Shown: piece after piece, positions 37,401 through 49,561 of the stretch
Position numbering within the stretch: the first letter of the stretch is position 1
How the letters are laid out: every line of letters begins with the position of its first letter
Translations under genes and position numbers: made by a program
DNA from: Polytrichum commune
Taxonomy: Eukaryota > Streptophyta > Polytrichopsida > Polytrichales > Polytrichaceae
Direction of reading: 5' to 3'
Assembly (NCBI GenBank): GCA_950295325.1
Contig: OX485805.1
Location: forward strand, 16,977,501 to 17,041,500
DNA: 64,000 nucleotides
The notes under the pieces: model-generated
What the model saw: the letters and a program-made list of their open reading frames with translations, nothing else
What the model was told of the DNA's origin: nothing
Database searches by the model: none

Positions 37401-39034
37401 CTCAATTCTCCATGCTATGTTCTTGAATCGTTTAAGGCATGTGGGGCTTATGTACTCCATCTTCTTTATTGTACACCTTATATTTGAGTGGTATATGACA
37501 AGGCTTGTAGTTATGAACAAACATTAAAATACGTTTGTTAGAGGTTGGACTATGTCCTCAAAAGTACTTTAACATTCTATATTTAATAGTTAACCAATTG
37601 AACATTCTAAGCTCAATAGTCAACACATTGGTTGGGAGAGCCTATGCGAACGCTTTTATAATAATGAAAAGGAACCAATCTGACCTCTTATAACTTTTGC
37701 ATCTTGGCCCCGATTCTAAACCTGAATTTTTGTAAGTACAAATTATTAAGGTTAGGTTTAACAACCATGGCCGTATGTATAGTTGGAAGTGTCCACAACA
37801 GGACCGCATTCCTTAGAGGAAAGTGTGAGCAAAAGCATCCAAGGCATCTCTTAAACCTGAAAGGCAACATATACACACACACATATATGTGCACAATCCC
37901 TCGATATGTGTTGTAATGTTACTTTACTTGGTATATTATGTTGAATCCATATTCGGCACAACCTATTATAAAGAGGTTGTGAATATACAATCATACGTGG
38001 CATCTATGATTAGAAATGCATCGTATGTATATGAATGTAGGTCATTTGTACAAACTCAAATCTATCTATAATTCATTTAAAAAAATCATGTATGCGTCAG
38101 CTGGAAAATTGTGTATGTTATATGGCCATTCTAGACAACGCCCCTACTTTAAAAACTTTTAGCTATTTAAAACACCAATAAGTAATCCTAAACTCCTTTG
38201 CGAAAAGCTTTGCCGTCCTTAATAGACCCTCTCAAGCCTGGCATACGGGTTAATGGACCTTACTATTGGATTCAAGATTGGAACCCAATTTGCCACAATA
38301 AAAGGACAGTTCTCATGATTGGACATCTTAAAGATTGATTTATGAAGCTAAGAAGAATGGTCTCTCAAGTTGGGACCAAGAAGATTTGGTAGGAAAAGTG
38401 GTGTCACATTGATGCTTGTTGATTATTCATACTGCAAAGTCGGACCCTCATGGATGCACCTTGGATCCAAAATTATGCTATGGACTAGTAGAATCATTTC
38501 GTAGTGGAGTTTCTTTGCTCGGGGACCCTGAAGTAGCTGCTCAACCAACACCCAAAACATCTGCACAATCAAAAATCACATATTGACATTGAGAACATAT
38601 CCAGCGTTCTTTAACATAAGCCGGCTCCTGTGTTGCTTTTGAGACACCCACCATAGAGCTTTGAAATCCTGATAACTTCTGCATACGGAGTCCAAAAGAA
38701 ACAAGCTTTGTTGTGTTAGAATCCCCAACAACAACCATTCAATTAAAGATTGTTGAATTGATAAACGGTGTATATTCTGAGTGCTCAATGTGAGGGTTTA
38801 GCACGATCTACGTTAGCTTAGCTGCACCCCTGGATCGATTGTGTGTCGTCCAATTTGGAGACAAGGAGTCGGTTACCAGTCCATCTCGTGGTAATTAAAC
38901 CAAGTGCACTCGTCCCACCATGCCCTTGCTTGCTGTGATGTAACCTTGGTGTGACCCGGGCAGGACCATTAAGTTAAGGGATGAGCTTCAACCTGCCAAG
39001 CAAGTAGTGATGAACGTGGGAGAACCGACCGCTA
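34481..39034. other. Gene-free stretch
   Basis: A copy of the 10.6-kb dispersed repeat (inverted) lies at 34985-35090. A diverged copy of the 31.7-kb repeat lies at 37140-37290. No coding gene was recognised. 38720-39030 is somewhat richer in G+C. Confidence 0.35.
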
Positions 39035-39460
39035 GAGAAATAACTGGCTGGGTTTGAGAAATAACTGGCTGCGCTTGAGAAATAACCGGCTGCGCTTTTG
39101 AGAAGTTACCGGCTGGGTTTGAGAAATAACCGGCTGGGTTTGAGAAATAAACGGCTGGGTTTGAGAAATAAACGGCTGGGTTTGAGAAATAACTGGCTGC
39201 GTTTGAGAAATAACCGGCTGCGTTTTTGAGAAATAACTGGCTGGGTTTGAGAAATAACTGGCTGGGTTTGAGAAATAAACAGCTGGGTTTGAGAAATAAC
39301 TGGCTGCGTTTGAGAAATAACCGGCTGCGTTTTTGAGAAATAACTAGCTGGGTTTGAGAAATAACTGGCTGGGTTTGAGAAATAACTGGCTGGGTTTGAG
39401 AAATAACCGGCTGGGTTTGAGAAATAACTGGCTGAGTTTGAGAAGTAAACAGTTGAAGTT
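39035..39460. repeat. 21-bp minisatellite, about 20 units
   Basis: The unit GAGAAATAACTGGCTGGGTT (plus one T) repeats with variants GCGTTT, GCGCTT, CCGGCTG and AAACGGC. Three units carry two extra T that break the reading frame, so it is unlikely to be coding. Confidence 0.95.
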
Positions 39461-39634
39461 GAAGACTTCAGGAAAATAAACCATCAATTTAGGAGGACTC
39501 TATGAAGTATACGTCAAATCGGTAAAGAAGAGCCGAAAGCTCACAACATGTACCCGGTGGGAATTGGAAACACTATGATCTTGACTGACGAGAGTTATCT
39601 GTAAAGTCGCTCAAAGAGGGACAAAATCTTGGGA

Positions 39635-40005
39635 TTGATCTTTCTTTGAGAAAACTTCTTATTAAGAGCTTGCTAGTTTCGTCGTTTTTTGAAGCCTCTA
39701 TTGAAAGTTGGGTGAAATTTTGAGACGTGTTCTTTTCGTTTTTCAAGTTTTTAAAAGAAATTTAGGATTTAAGTAGGATATGTGCATGAGATACACTGTC
39801 CTAGATTTTGAATCAACCTATGCAAGGCTCCACCCATCCTAGCAAAACTAGTTCATTAAAATGTTGATTTTTAATTGCCCGACACCCACTCTTTGTGTGT
39901 GATAATTTAAGCATCAAGAAAACGTGTTGATTCCCTTAAACTCAAGGTTTGGGACTAAACCCATGGATTCATCTACTTTACTTTGTGAATAACTCTATTA
40001 TGTCC
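39635..40005. repeat. Dispersed repeat, copy 2 (pair of 21125-21500)
   Basis: Same order and orientation as the copy at 21 kb. It directly follows the minisatellite. Confidence 0.6.
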
Positions 40006-40125
40006 AAGAATTTCCCTGGACACTGGCAAGCAGGGGTGGCTGATTCAACAACTAAAACAAATGCAGTCTGCTTCACTGGGAAAAATAGTTAATCTATGTT
40101 ATGGAGGCTTATGCAGGGGAGGTTC

Positions 40126-40127
<2 letters not shown>

Positions 40128-40174
<47 letters not shown>
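40128..40174. repeat. (CT)n microsatellite
   Basis: An uninterrupted CT run of 47 bases. Confidence 0.95.
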
Positions 40175-40177
<3 letters not shown>

Positions 40178-41929
40178 GACTTGCAGGACATGAGTAAATC
40201 TTATACCCAACTTATGTAAGTTACGGATTCGTTCTTTTGTAGTTTAGCTCTGCCTAAGTTTATGTGGTTGTGTTCCATTCCAACAGGCCACATAGGTATT
40301 CACCTCTTCTTCCAATAAGGTAGAGGGTGCTTAAAGCAACTCTTTGGCTGATTTGGCCTGTTTTTGAGTTATTAGTGGTATGCATAATTGGCTCAGACAT
40401 GGTAGACACAAATATCAAATAAATTGCACATCAGATGATTTTATTAGAGATTTTTGAAGTCACTTATTCCTAGTTACTCCAATCTCTCTCTAGACTCACA
40501 TGTTTCCCATTGAAAATGGTTCCCAACACCGTCCTGACATCCGCCTAAAATTGTTCTCAACTTCCTTTCAAAATCAACACCATTGTTTCTCCAAAATCGT
40601 CTCAGCTTTTTATCCAAACCATCCTTGCACTAAAACAACACTTTACCCAATAACCTTTTTGGACTCAATTTAGTATTATGTGATTACTCTAGAAATGATA
40701 ACTTCAACCGATTTTGTTTTGCGTACATGTTCTAAATAAATAAATAAATAAATAATCCATCCCTAGCTGAGTCCCATTGCTTGTCCAAATTCAATCTCAT
40801 TTTTGCTCAAAACGAACAAGAAAACCAATCCACATTAAGGCCGCATTCTTCACTTAAATCCCGCCCCATTTTTGTGTCAAAGACATTCATAAGGTTCAAG
40901 GTGTACACGTACTCTAGTTACAAGATTAGGAGGGGTGCATATGATGTTGGGAGGAGTTTGGAATTAGCATCCTCTACCTTAGTGGATCCTCTATTTACAG
41001 AAAACATCTACATAATTTTTTTTATAGAAAGATGGGTGTCTCTTTATATCTATAATTGAATATGATGTGCCATGTTAATTAGATTGGTCTTCATAATTTG
41101 TCATGTAACATTTTGTGTCCCATGTCATTTGAATCTCTGGCCACCACCCAATGATGGTGAGATTATTAATGTGGGTTGAGAATGAATAATGGGATATGTA
41201 TTGAATTATATGTTAGTGTAACAAAAACAAGTAAAATCTACCTTACCTTCCTTCTCCATGACTTCAAAATGACTACCCTCCTATTCCCTTGCAAGTCTCT
41301 CTTCCTTTTTCTCTCATCTTACCTTGTGCATTCCTTGGACACCTTTGCCCTTGTATACACTATCATGTCCATTAAACTCCCAAGACTTTCAAAATCATGA
41401 CTAATGCGTGTTCTAAGGAAAATAATAGACATACAACTTTTGGTTTTACTTTTCTTTTTTCTTGTCTTGTGCGTGGTGGATATAATTGATGGCCTTCAAT
41501 GTTCAATGCATCCTTTGATTTAATCTCAATGCTTATTCATGTGGACATTTCTTAACTTTTTGTTCATTTTCCTCTCGTTGTTTATGTAATTGCACCTCAT
41601 TGGCTAATAAGATGTAGGCAGGGGAGGGGGCCATGGGATTGGCCAATGAATGAGACCTGAGGGAGGGCTTAGATGGGGTCTATACCCTACTGGCTGGTCA
41701 AATGCACCTTAAAAATGTTGCAAGCAGCATACACAAAATTGCCCACATTGGACATGCATAAAATTATGACTTGTAGTTGTAGGTGACATTTTGTCATTTA
41801 TTGATTGAAAACCCACAATAAAACAAATAAAAGAAAAGAACGATGATGTGTCTTTCTACATCGATGTGAATGGGAGCCTGCTCTGCATATTATTGATCAT
41901 GTTTCACTAGGTTTCAAGGTAAGGTTGTT
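40175..41929. other. Gene-free stretch
   Basis: A 92-codon plus-strand frame (40781-41059) and a 74-codon frame (41176-41400) have no recognised domain. A short (AAAT)n run lies at 40735-40755. Confidence 0.35.
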
Positions 41930-44900
41930 TTTTTTTCATTTCGGAAGGTGGGCTCCATGTGTTGAGTAGTGTCAGAAAGTTCATTCTTGTGTGGGGGGAA
42001 GATGGAGAGTGGTTTGTTTTAGGGTGGGTTGATTGGGGTTTGTTTATTGTCCAACTTTCGTTTGTTGAGTATAAGGTGTGTAAGATATTTTATGGTTAGT
42101 CGGTGCAAATGTTTCATGTGTTTTTATTTATTTCTCATGGGGTACTTTGAGGTGTTTAAGTGCTTAAATTGAAGGTTCATGGATGGCGCCTTTGACTCCT
42201 GCCGTTATAGTGATTAGGGGGTTGACATTCCAACCTTCTTGGTGGAGGTGTTGTATGAGTGGGTTTCATTTGTTACGTGTGTGTGTGTGTGTGTTTATTA
42301 TTAATAACTAATAATTAATGAAATAATAATTAATAAATAATAAGTTTTTAGTTTTTAGTTTTTTTGAGGATGTTGTTGTGGGGAATATGTGATGGTAGTA
42401 TGCAAATTCAATGAATTGGATGGTGATGGTGAGTGAGGAGGTAATCGGGGTTTGGCTATTGTTTGGGGCTCTAGCACATAGTATGCATGGCCTTAGTCTT
42501 TGAGATTTTGGTTCGAGCATGCGGATAGTACATGTGGCCATGTGTCCATTGCGCTACTTGGGAACAATGTGCATTTTGGATTTGGGTGGGTTGTGGGCTA
42601 GAATGTATATTTTGGTCATTGCACATGTATTGGGTGTAGCGGAATGTTTCTGTTTGTGTGATTTGGGTGTCAAAAGTGTTTGGGTTGTCCAAAAGTGGTT
42701 GGAAAGTTTGTGGTTGATTTCCTCATTGGATATCCAATTGTCCATGTATGAGATCCTCTCTGTTTGGCTATTTCTCTTCCTCGGCGTTCTTTGTCAACGT
42801 TTGGGTGTAGGTTTCGAATGATGTTGTCATGTGTTCTAGTTGAGACTCCATTTAGGCAGTAGAGGTGGTGTGGGCTATGTGTATGTGTGTTGTGGGGGAG
42901 GATTGTGCCATGGTCATGAGTTCGTTTGCCAATCGATCGGCTATTTGTTACATAGTATACCAGTGTGGTAGCTCTAACTTTTTGTATTGTTAATTTGTGG
43001 GTGGTCCATTGTATTTGATTGATAATGGCAAAGACAAATTATTTGATCTGAATGGTGATGTTGGGAGGATGGGCATTTATGTGGTTATTCAAAAGGTGGG
43101 TATTTTTACATCTATCGGTTGTATGTATCATGGTAGTAGACTTGCATGGACGTGAGCACAAGTATAATTATGCATCACGTATGTCTTGGAGGCTTGGGAG
43201 TCTTTCCATGCGGAGGTCGTGCTATGGGCTATAAACCCACGAGCTAGTTGTATAGTCGTCTTCGTGTTTGTTGAGGGGGTATGAATGAGCCATATGTGTA
43301 TACACATTGTTGTGAGTTGTATTTGAGTGGGTGACGTGTATATAATGTACTTGGGGGGGGGGTTAATGTAATGTAGCAGTGGTGGGGGACCATCGTTTAG
43401 GGTTGTGTGCCATGTTTTCTTGAGGTTAACTTTGTAATCGATAGGTATGTTGTGTATGTGGTTGGTTGTTATATGGGTGTCGTATAGTACTAGTATGTTT
43501 GGTGTGAGTGTGTTGATTATTTGTTGATGTCTTTTTTTGGGGGGGGGGGTCTTTGGTTGTGGATGCATATGACCAATGTGTAGTTGTTATGTATGGAACT
43601 ATTTGGCCCTGATGTAAGGTTATATTGTATGGTGTTTGGTGGGGATGGTGGTGACTACATGTATATCCTTGGGTATTATGTGTGGGAATAGTTCCTTACG
43701 ATTGAGTGTTAATATGGATGTGGTATCATGATTTTCTTTGGCTACCATTTGTGTGTAGTGGATAATTTCTATGGCAAATTTTGGGTCGGTGGGGTGGGCA
43801 AGGCCGGTTCCTTGCTAAGTTGACGATTTTGTGATGTGTTATGATACAAAGACTATGTCAAGGTTATGTGGTGAATTGTAGTGTGTAAATTCCAAAGGGC
43901 ATGTTAGTGGTGAGGAGTAGTAGGAACGTGTCAGTTTGATGGCTTGAATTAAGATGTTTATTGTTGTGGGGTGTAGTGTGTAACGGTTGTTGTGTGGGCT
44001 TTTCTAGGGGAGGTATTCTTCATATCATTAAATTAGTCATAGGATTTATTTGGCAAAATCTTGCGGTGAGGTCATAGGAAATTGACCTTGGGGTGTTTGA
44101 AGTTTTGGTTGAATCTTCCCATAGTTTTGGTTGAATCTTCCGGATTGGAGTCTTGTTGTTGGGATGGTTGTGATGTAGGATCCAATTTGGTCAAATATGC
44201 GGGATTTCATATGATGGATATGTATAGTGGGTTTGTTGGAGATGATACATATTTTTGGGTTGCATTGTTTGATGGAGAGGGTTAGGTTTGGAGAGTTTAT
44301 TGGCAGGAAGATGGATCTTTGGTCTTTTGATTGTGTGAAGTTGAGTGATGAGTCATAGGTGGCAAGTGTTGTTTCGTTATGTTTGTTCCGTAAAAATATG
44401 TTGAGTAGTGGGTTATAGTCTAATGTTATGTTCTTTGGGTGGAGTAGTTGTGATTCTGCCACCCATTTGGTGGTAGTGGCGGTGGTTAGTGACATGGTCC
44501 ATTGATATTGGTATTGTTATTTGATGGCTTGGGCCCCCAATTTGTCTTTGCGACTTGTAGTTTTGATGGTTGTGATAGTATGTAGTGGTTGTCCTATGGT
44601 GATGGTGTTCCTAGTATGAGTGTCATTATAGGTAGGTGCATGTGTGGGTGTGATGTTAGTGGTTGGGGGGGGGGGGTGGTAGGTGGGAACAATATGTGGA
44701 TTAGTTGTAAGGCGTTTTTTACAAGTTTATGGGAGGCTTTGTATTTTTCCTCAAACCATGTTGGTGATATTATGGCTTTTGTGTTTGGGTTTTGGATTTG
44801 TTATGTGGTGGTGACACTTTACATGTAGAGTTTGTTGAGGTATTTGTTGATGTTTTGTTTTTGTTCAGTGGTGAGTGAGATGTATCTTGGTGAGTTTTTC

Positions 44901-46975
44901 CATGAGGTTTTTATTGGTATTATCTATTAATTGGAAAGGCGTTGTTAATTGGAGTTCATGTTATATGTTGTATTCTCTCTTGAACATGAACATGATGCAA
45001 GCGATGGGGTGATTTGCCACATGCTTGTTACTATAATTCTGGTAGGTGTTGGGATCCTCCTTATTTCACGCTTATATGTTTGGTTAATCCTTGGGAGGTG
45101 GTGCCTAATTATCATTGGTTGTCGAGGGCTTGGATAAGTTGTTGTCGTATGCAGTGGACTTAGTATGTTAGTAAGGAGGATGTGTTTATGTTGTGTTTTA
45201 TGCCAAAGTCTTTGTGTAAGCAATGAGTTAGGATATTGGCCATGTCTTGGGGAGGTTACAAATGTCTTTGGTTAGTTTGTTTAATAATTTATCCAATTAT
45301 CTAATGTTTGGATTGGAGAAGGGGACTGCATAGTAGGCATATGCTATTCTTGGGTTTATGATTGTGTTGAGGATATGGATTTTTTGTTTCATGATGATTG
45401 GCAAGGATATTAGCGTTTTTATTAATCTTTATTGTTGGTTTTTCCCGATTGTAATGTTGTTCTATATTTTCCATTCTAGGGATGGTGTGAGGTGGATGCC
45501 TGGATCTGTGTAGGATTCATTTTGTGATTAGGTGGGGAAAGATTTGTTTTGGAAGAGGATGTTTTGTGCTTGTATGAATTCTTTAAATGTATTGGGGTTT
45601 AATTTGGATTTTTTTGGGCAGCATGTGATTGTGCATCTGGATAAGTTTAGGTCTAAGTGGGTCTAAGTGGGAATTTTTGAACTTTGTTTATTTGCAGTTG
45701 GATATGTACGATGTTATTGGTAATGGTAGATAAGTTGTTTGCATATGTTGTGGTATTGCATGTAGGTCCTGACGTGTTGAAATAATAAGCAATGTGTTAT
45801 CTTTTTTGAACAAGCGTTGTAGTGGGTCTAGGAAGATTATGAGTAATTATGAGCTTGGTGTGTTGCCTTTGATTGTGCCCTTGCAAATTGTGGATGGGGG
45901 GGGGGGGTGTGGTTCCAAAGTGGCTTCCTTGGAATGAGGTGATGGAGTTTGTATACATGCTACCTATTAGTTCAATCGCATCTTTAAGGTAGCCTAGGTC
46001 CATTTATGCAAGTAGTCTTGCATGGTCTATTGAGCCAAAAGCATTTATGAAGTTGATGTATGTGAGGTATATGTTGTTGTTGGTGAGCCAAGCATCTTCC
46101 AAGGCAACTATGACCATATGTATTTGCGTTGTGATGTTTCTTTGTGGGCAAAAGCCTTCTTGGCTAAAGTGTAGTACTTCATATTTTTCACCATAGCTTG
46201 TGGAAAAATTGATAGTTAAGAAAAATTGGACTAAGTTTAAGTCCATAATTATCAAACATATAATCCTATTATAGATTAAATATAAAAAATATTTTTGATT
46301 TTTCCCCATCATATGTTAATAGCATAGCTTACAAAGGATTCATAAAGATTCTCCCATTAAAATTCAATATATCATAAGCATCAATGCATTTGATGATAGA
46401 TTTGAAGCAACCAAAAAGTCCAGATTATGAAATATGTCCAAATTTACTTATATATGTCATAGAAGTGCAGTGATTATGCATGTGTAAAGTTGATTAATGG
46501 TGTTAGCTAGGGCTATTGGTCTATAGTTATTATGGGTGAGGGGGTCGTCTTTCTTGTGTAGGAGTATAGTTTTGATGTGTTTCCAATAAATTGGGATGTT
46601 TTTCTGTTAATAGCATTGGTGGAAGAAGAGGAAGAGCATATCATGAAAGGACAATGGTAACGCCTTTAGGATTTCGTTTGCTAAGATGTTATCTAGTCTT
46701 GGGTTCATGGGTTAACTTTTTGACGCTATTGTCAAAAACTTTCCTGAAGAAGTTTTGTGAGATTGTTGTGGTGTGGGATCCTCTCCTTTCCAAGATGAAT
46801 CCGTCTTGTTTGTGCCATGGATATTTACAGGCTGCACATTGACTTGTGGTGGGGTGGTTGGTTGGGTCATCACAAATTGGAACTTGTCTTCAGAAGAAGT
46901 TTTGTTGGGTTTGTAATATTTCGTGGACAATGTCTGAGGGGTGTGTAAGTATGTTGTTGTAGTTTCTAAGCTCAA
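41930..46975 (-). mobile_element. Decayed non-LTR (LINE-type) retrotransposon with reverse transcriptase
   Basis: On the minus strand, reverse transcriptase blocks appear in order across shifted frames: ILANEILKALP (near 46690), ILLHKKDDP and NNYRPIALANT (46500-46560), YGEKYEVLHFSQEGF (near 46150-46200), ALEDAWLTNNNIYLTYINF and NAFGSIDHARLL (46010-46110), GTIKGNTPSS (near 45870), TYANNLSTITNNI (45710-45745) and, further on, LTKDICNLPK (near 45270). Both catalytic motifs are altered: motif A has Asn for Asp, and the box is YANN instead of YADD. The element lacks an endonuclease part on its 5' side, so it is 5'-truncated near 46975. A small TIR element interrupts it at 46218-46449. The 3' part (41930-45000) is low-complexity Thr/Pro/His/Asn coding sequence, heavily broken. 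Confidence 0.8.
46218..46449. mobile_element. Short TIR element, copy 3, nested in the retrotransposon
   Basis: It begins AAGAAAAATTGGACTAAGTT and ends GTCCAAATTTACTT. It separates two reverse transcriptase blocks that are contiguous in the protein family (ANTINQLYT and the STSYGEKYE block), so it entered after the retrotransposon. It is the shortest of three copies. Confidence 0.65.
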
Positions 46976-49561
46976 TTCACGTCATCACCAAAATTATCTA
47001 AGATGCTATATCTCTCAACTAAAGAGTTCTATGTAAAGAGATTTCCCACTCTTGACCTGCCAATCACATGACATGGATAAATCATTCATGTAAGTCACGG
47101 ATCAGATCTATCATTGAAAATTTCTGAGAGGATGTAGTAGCGGAGGTGCATATGACTTAGTCTATTCCCAAGGGTGCAATGAACCATCATTGGCATTATC
47201 TCAAAATTAATAATGTCTAGGCTTTGGGGATTTTCAAAAGTGCTAAGACCTTGCGGATCCTATGGGTCAAATGTGTCTAAATGATATCTGTATTTGCAAT
47301 GAGACTAATATCATCAATGCATTCTGTAACCTTGCACATATCTATTAATATGATGAAGCATGCCCGTCACAGCTTAATTCCAGACGTAGACAATATGGTT
47401 ATTTTAATGAAATTTAGCAGTGAATTCGCTGAAGTTATTGACTACTTCTGAACCTTTTCTCACTCCCGAGGCACCAACATTGTTGTTATTGGTAAGTTCA
47501 TTGATGAGCGCTTTGTTCGATGGTAGTCACTCAAAGAATCAAGATTTAACTAGCTTGACAGATTAATCTTGTGGACAAGTTAAACTCCACTCCAGCTCCA
47601 CTCGTTGAATTCTACAGATCAATGCTGGTAACTGGACAGACTATTCATCAGAAATGCACAACATTGATGGCCCTGCAGGTGCTTTGATACTCGAGATGTC
47701 TGAGGGGGTGCTGTCGATTAATTACAGATTTCTTGTCCTCTGGTGAGCTGCTGAGAACATCTATATAAAGATTTCTTTCTCAGCTCGTGACCGTTTTGAG
47801 ATCTCGCTTTATGGATTCAAGTCAATACGAATCCAACATTAACGACTCCCAGTGGTGAGTCATCCAAGTAATGTACAAGCAGGTTGGCAAGATGTTAATG
47901 TAACGAGCAGGATATACCTCTCATGTTACATAGCTATATCAAACTTGGAACTGAGAGCTGATCAAACATTGGTGCCTTCGACCCATCATGGTTAAATCAC
48001 GCCACAGACCTCTTTGACGTCATATCCTCAATAATTTACAGAGACTCATCCACCATTGTCACTGGTGCTCCGTTTTGCAAATAAAGTGATGATAACAAGC
48101 ACATCCAGATGATAAGTCTGATGCACCGACACCAAAAATTGCAGTCGCATGTGTGCTGGGAATGTGCGCTCATACACACCTACATAATTTACCCGGCCCC
48201 AACACATGAGTGGACTTGGCACCATCATGTCCATTCATGCAGCACCATGGCTGTCAGACCCTACAAGAGTCATGAGAACAAATGCAGTCAGTTAGCCAAC
48301 TCATTTAGGCGCATATAAATGGACAAGTCTACAGACTTGATGTGCTTTGTGAATAAATCAAAAAAATCTGCATGATCAGAATACAACTGAGAAGTGTTTT
48401 TGTAAGATTATGATTGTGAAATAAACCTGTTGAAGGAGTGGTTTGAGGGCTGCAATATGTATCTCATTCCTGGAAAACAAGAAGGTAGATTTGATGTAAA
48501 TAAATGTGTGTGTATATTTATATATATATATATATATACTGCCAGGAAAAGCAGGAGGGAAGGGAACTAGGGCGGAAAGGTCAGAGAGGTTGAAGAGCAC
48601 GTTGGGTTACACATATTGGACTGAGCGGAGGCTGCTGCTGTTGGCCATGATGATGGCCACAGGAGTGTCCCATGAGTGCATGTCTTATGCCATAGATCTC
48701 ACGTCAGACTTAGTAAGGTGGTCCCTGAACTGCCTGTTCTGCCTGCCCAAAACTGACCTGGATATGGCAGGTAGGAAATAAGAGGGAGAGGAGCTGGGGG
48801 AAGCTAACTTAGTATGTAAGTACATTATTGTTAAGTAGTAGCACATTTGCTATGGTTTCGCAGCAGTAGGTAGCCTGTCAAGAAGATGAAGCAGAAGGAA
48901 AATGCAAGCAGGAGTACTACTCGGAGGATTGGTGTTTCCAATTTAGCGCAGAAAACATCAGATTATGTTCACAGGCTAGGTGAGGCGCAGTTTGAGATAT
49001 TGCAGATGATGATGATGATGATGATGAGGGAAGGGGAGGGGAGGAATTAATGAGGGGAGGTGTGGGAAAGATTTGGGGGCCTTCTTAGTACAGGGAAGGT
49101 TAAGATGCAGGGGAGTAAATCATTGAGAGTTAGTAGATCAGGGAAGATTGGCCTGTACAAGGGCAAGATTTGGAGGCAAAGTACAGAGATTGAGATTCAG
49201 CAGCTCAGCTTGTAGCCCAGTTTCCTGGCTGACTCAGGACCCGATCAAATGGATTCTGTTGTGGGTAAAGAGACCAGGTTTGGAGGGGGCTGTAACTTAC
49301 ACGCAGTGGGGCTACCTAGTACATCTGCATTGGAGACAGTGTGTAAGAAGAGGATGGGCTGGTTTGCTATCGGACCACCAGAGTGTTGTCATATGATCAA
49401 AGTAGAAAAGAAATTTATATGGTTATTTAGTGTGCAGTTATAGGCTCCTTGGAAGGAAGCATCATCAAAGCAGTGGCGGTAATTTCCTTCTGGTGAGCTT
49501 CTGTAAATTGCATTCTGCAGACATTGAGCTCTGTCAAGATCTCCTTTTGTTGGTGGAGGTC
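46976..49561. other. Gene-free stretch
   Basis: An (AT)n run lies at about 48517-48538 and a (GAT)n run at about 49003-49027. A 92-codon plus-strand frame (48506-48781, protein-like in its second half) and a purine-rich tract (48540-49150) were seen, but no family was recognised. Confidence 0.35.

Noticed and set aside
39035-39460. CRISPR-like array or repeat protein
   Set aside because: Units are directly adjacent without spacers, the genome is eukaryotic, and frame-breaking TT insertions argue against coding.
43128-44495. Two minus-strand ORFs of 146 and 149 codons taken as genes
   Set aside because: They are low-complexity Thr/Pro/His/Asn reading frames produced by the base skew of the decayed retrotransposon.
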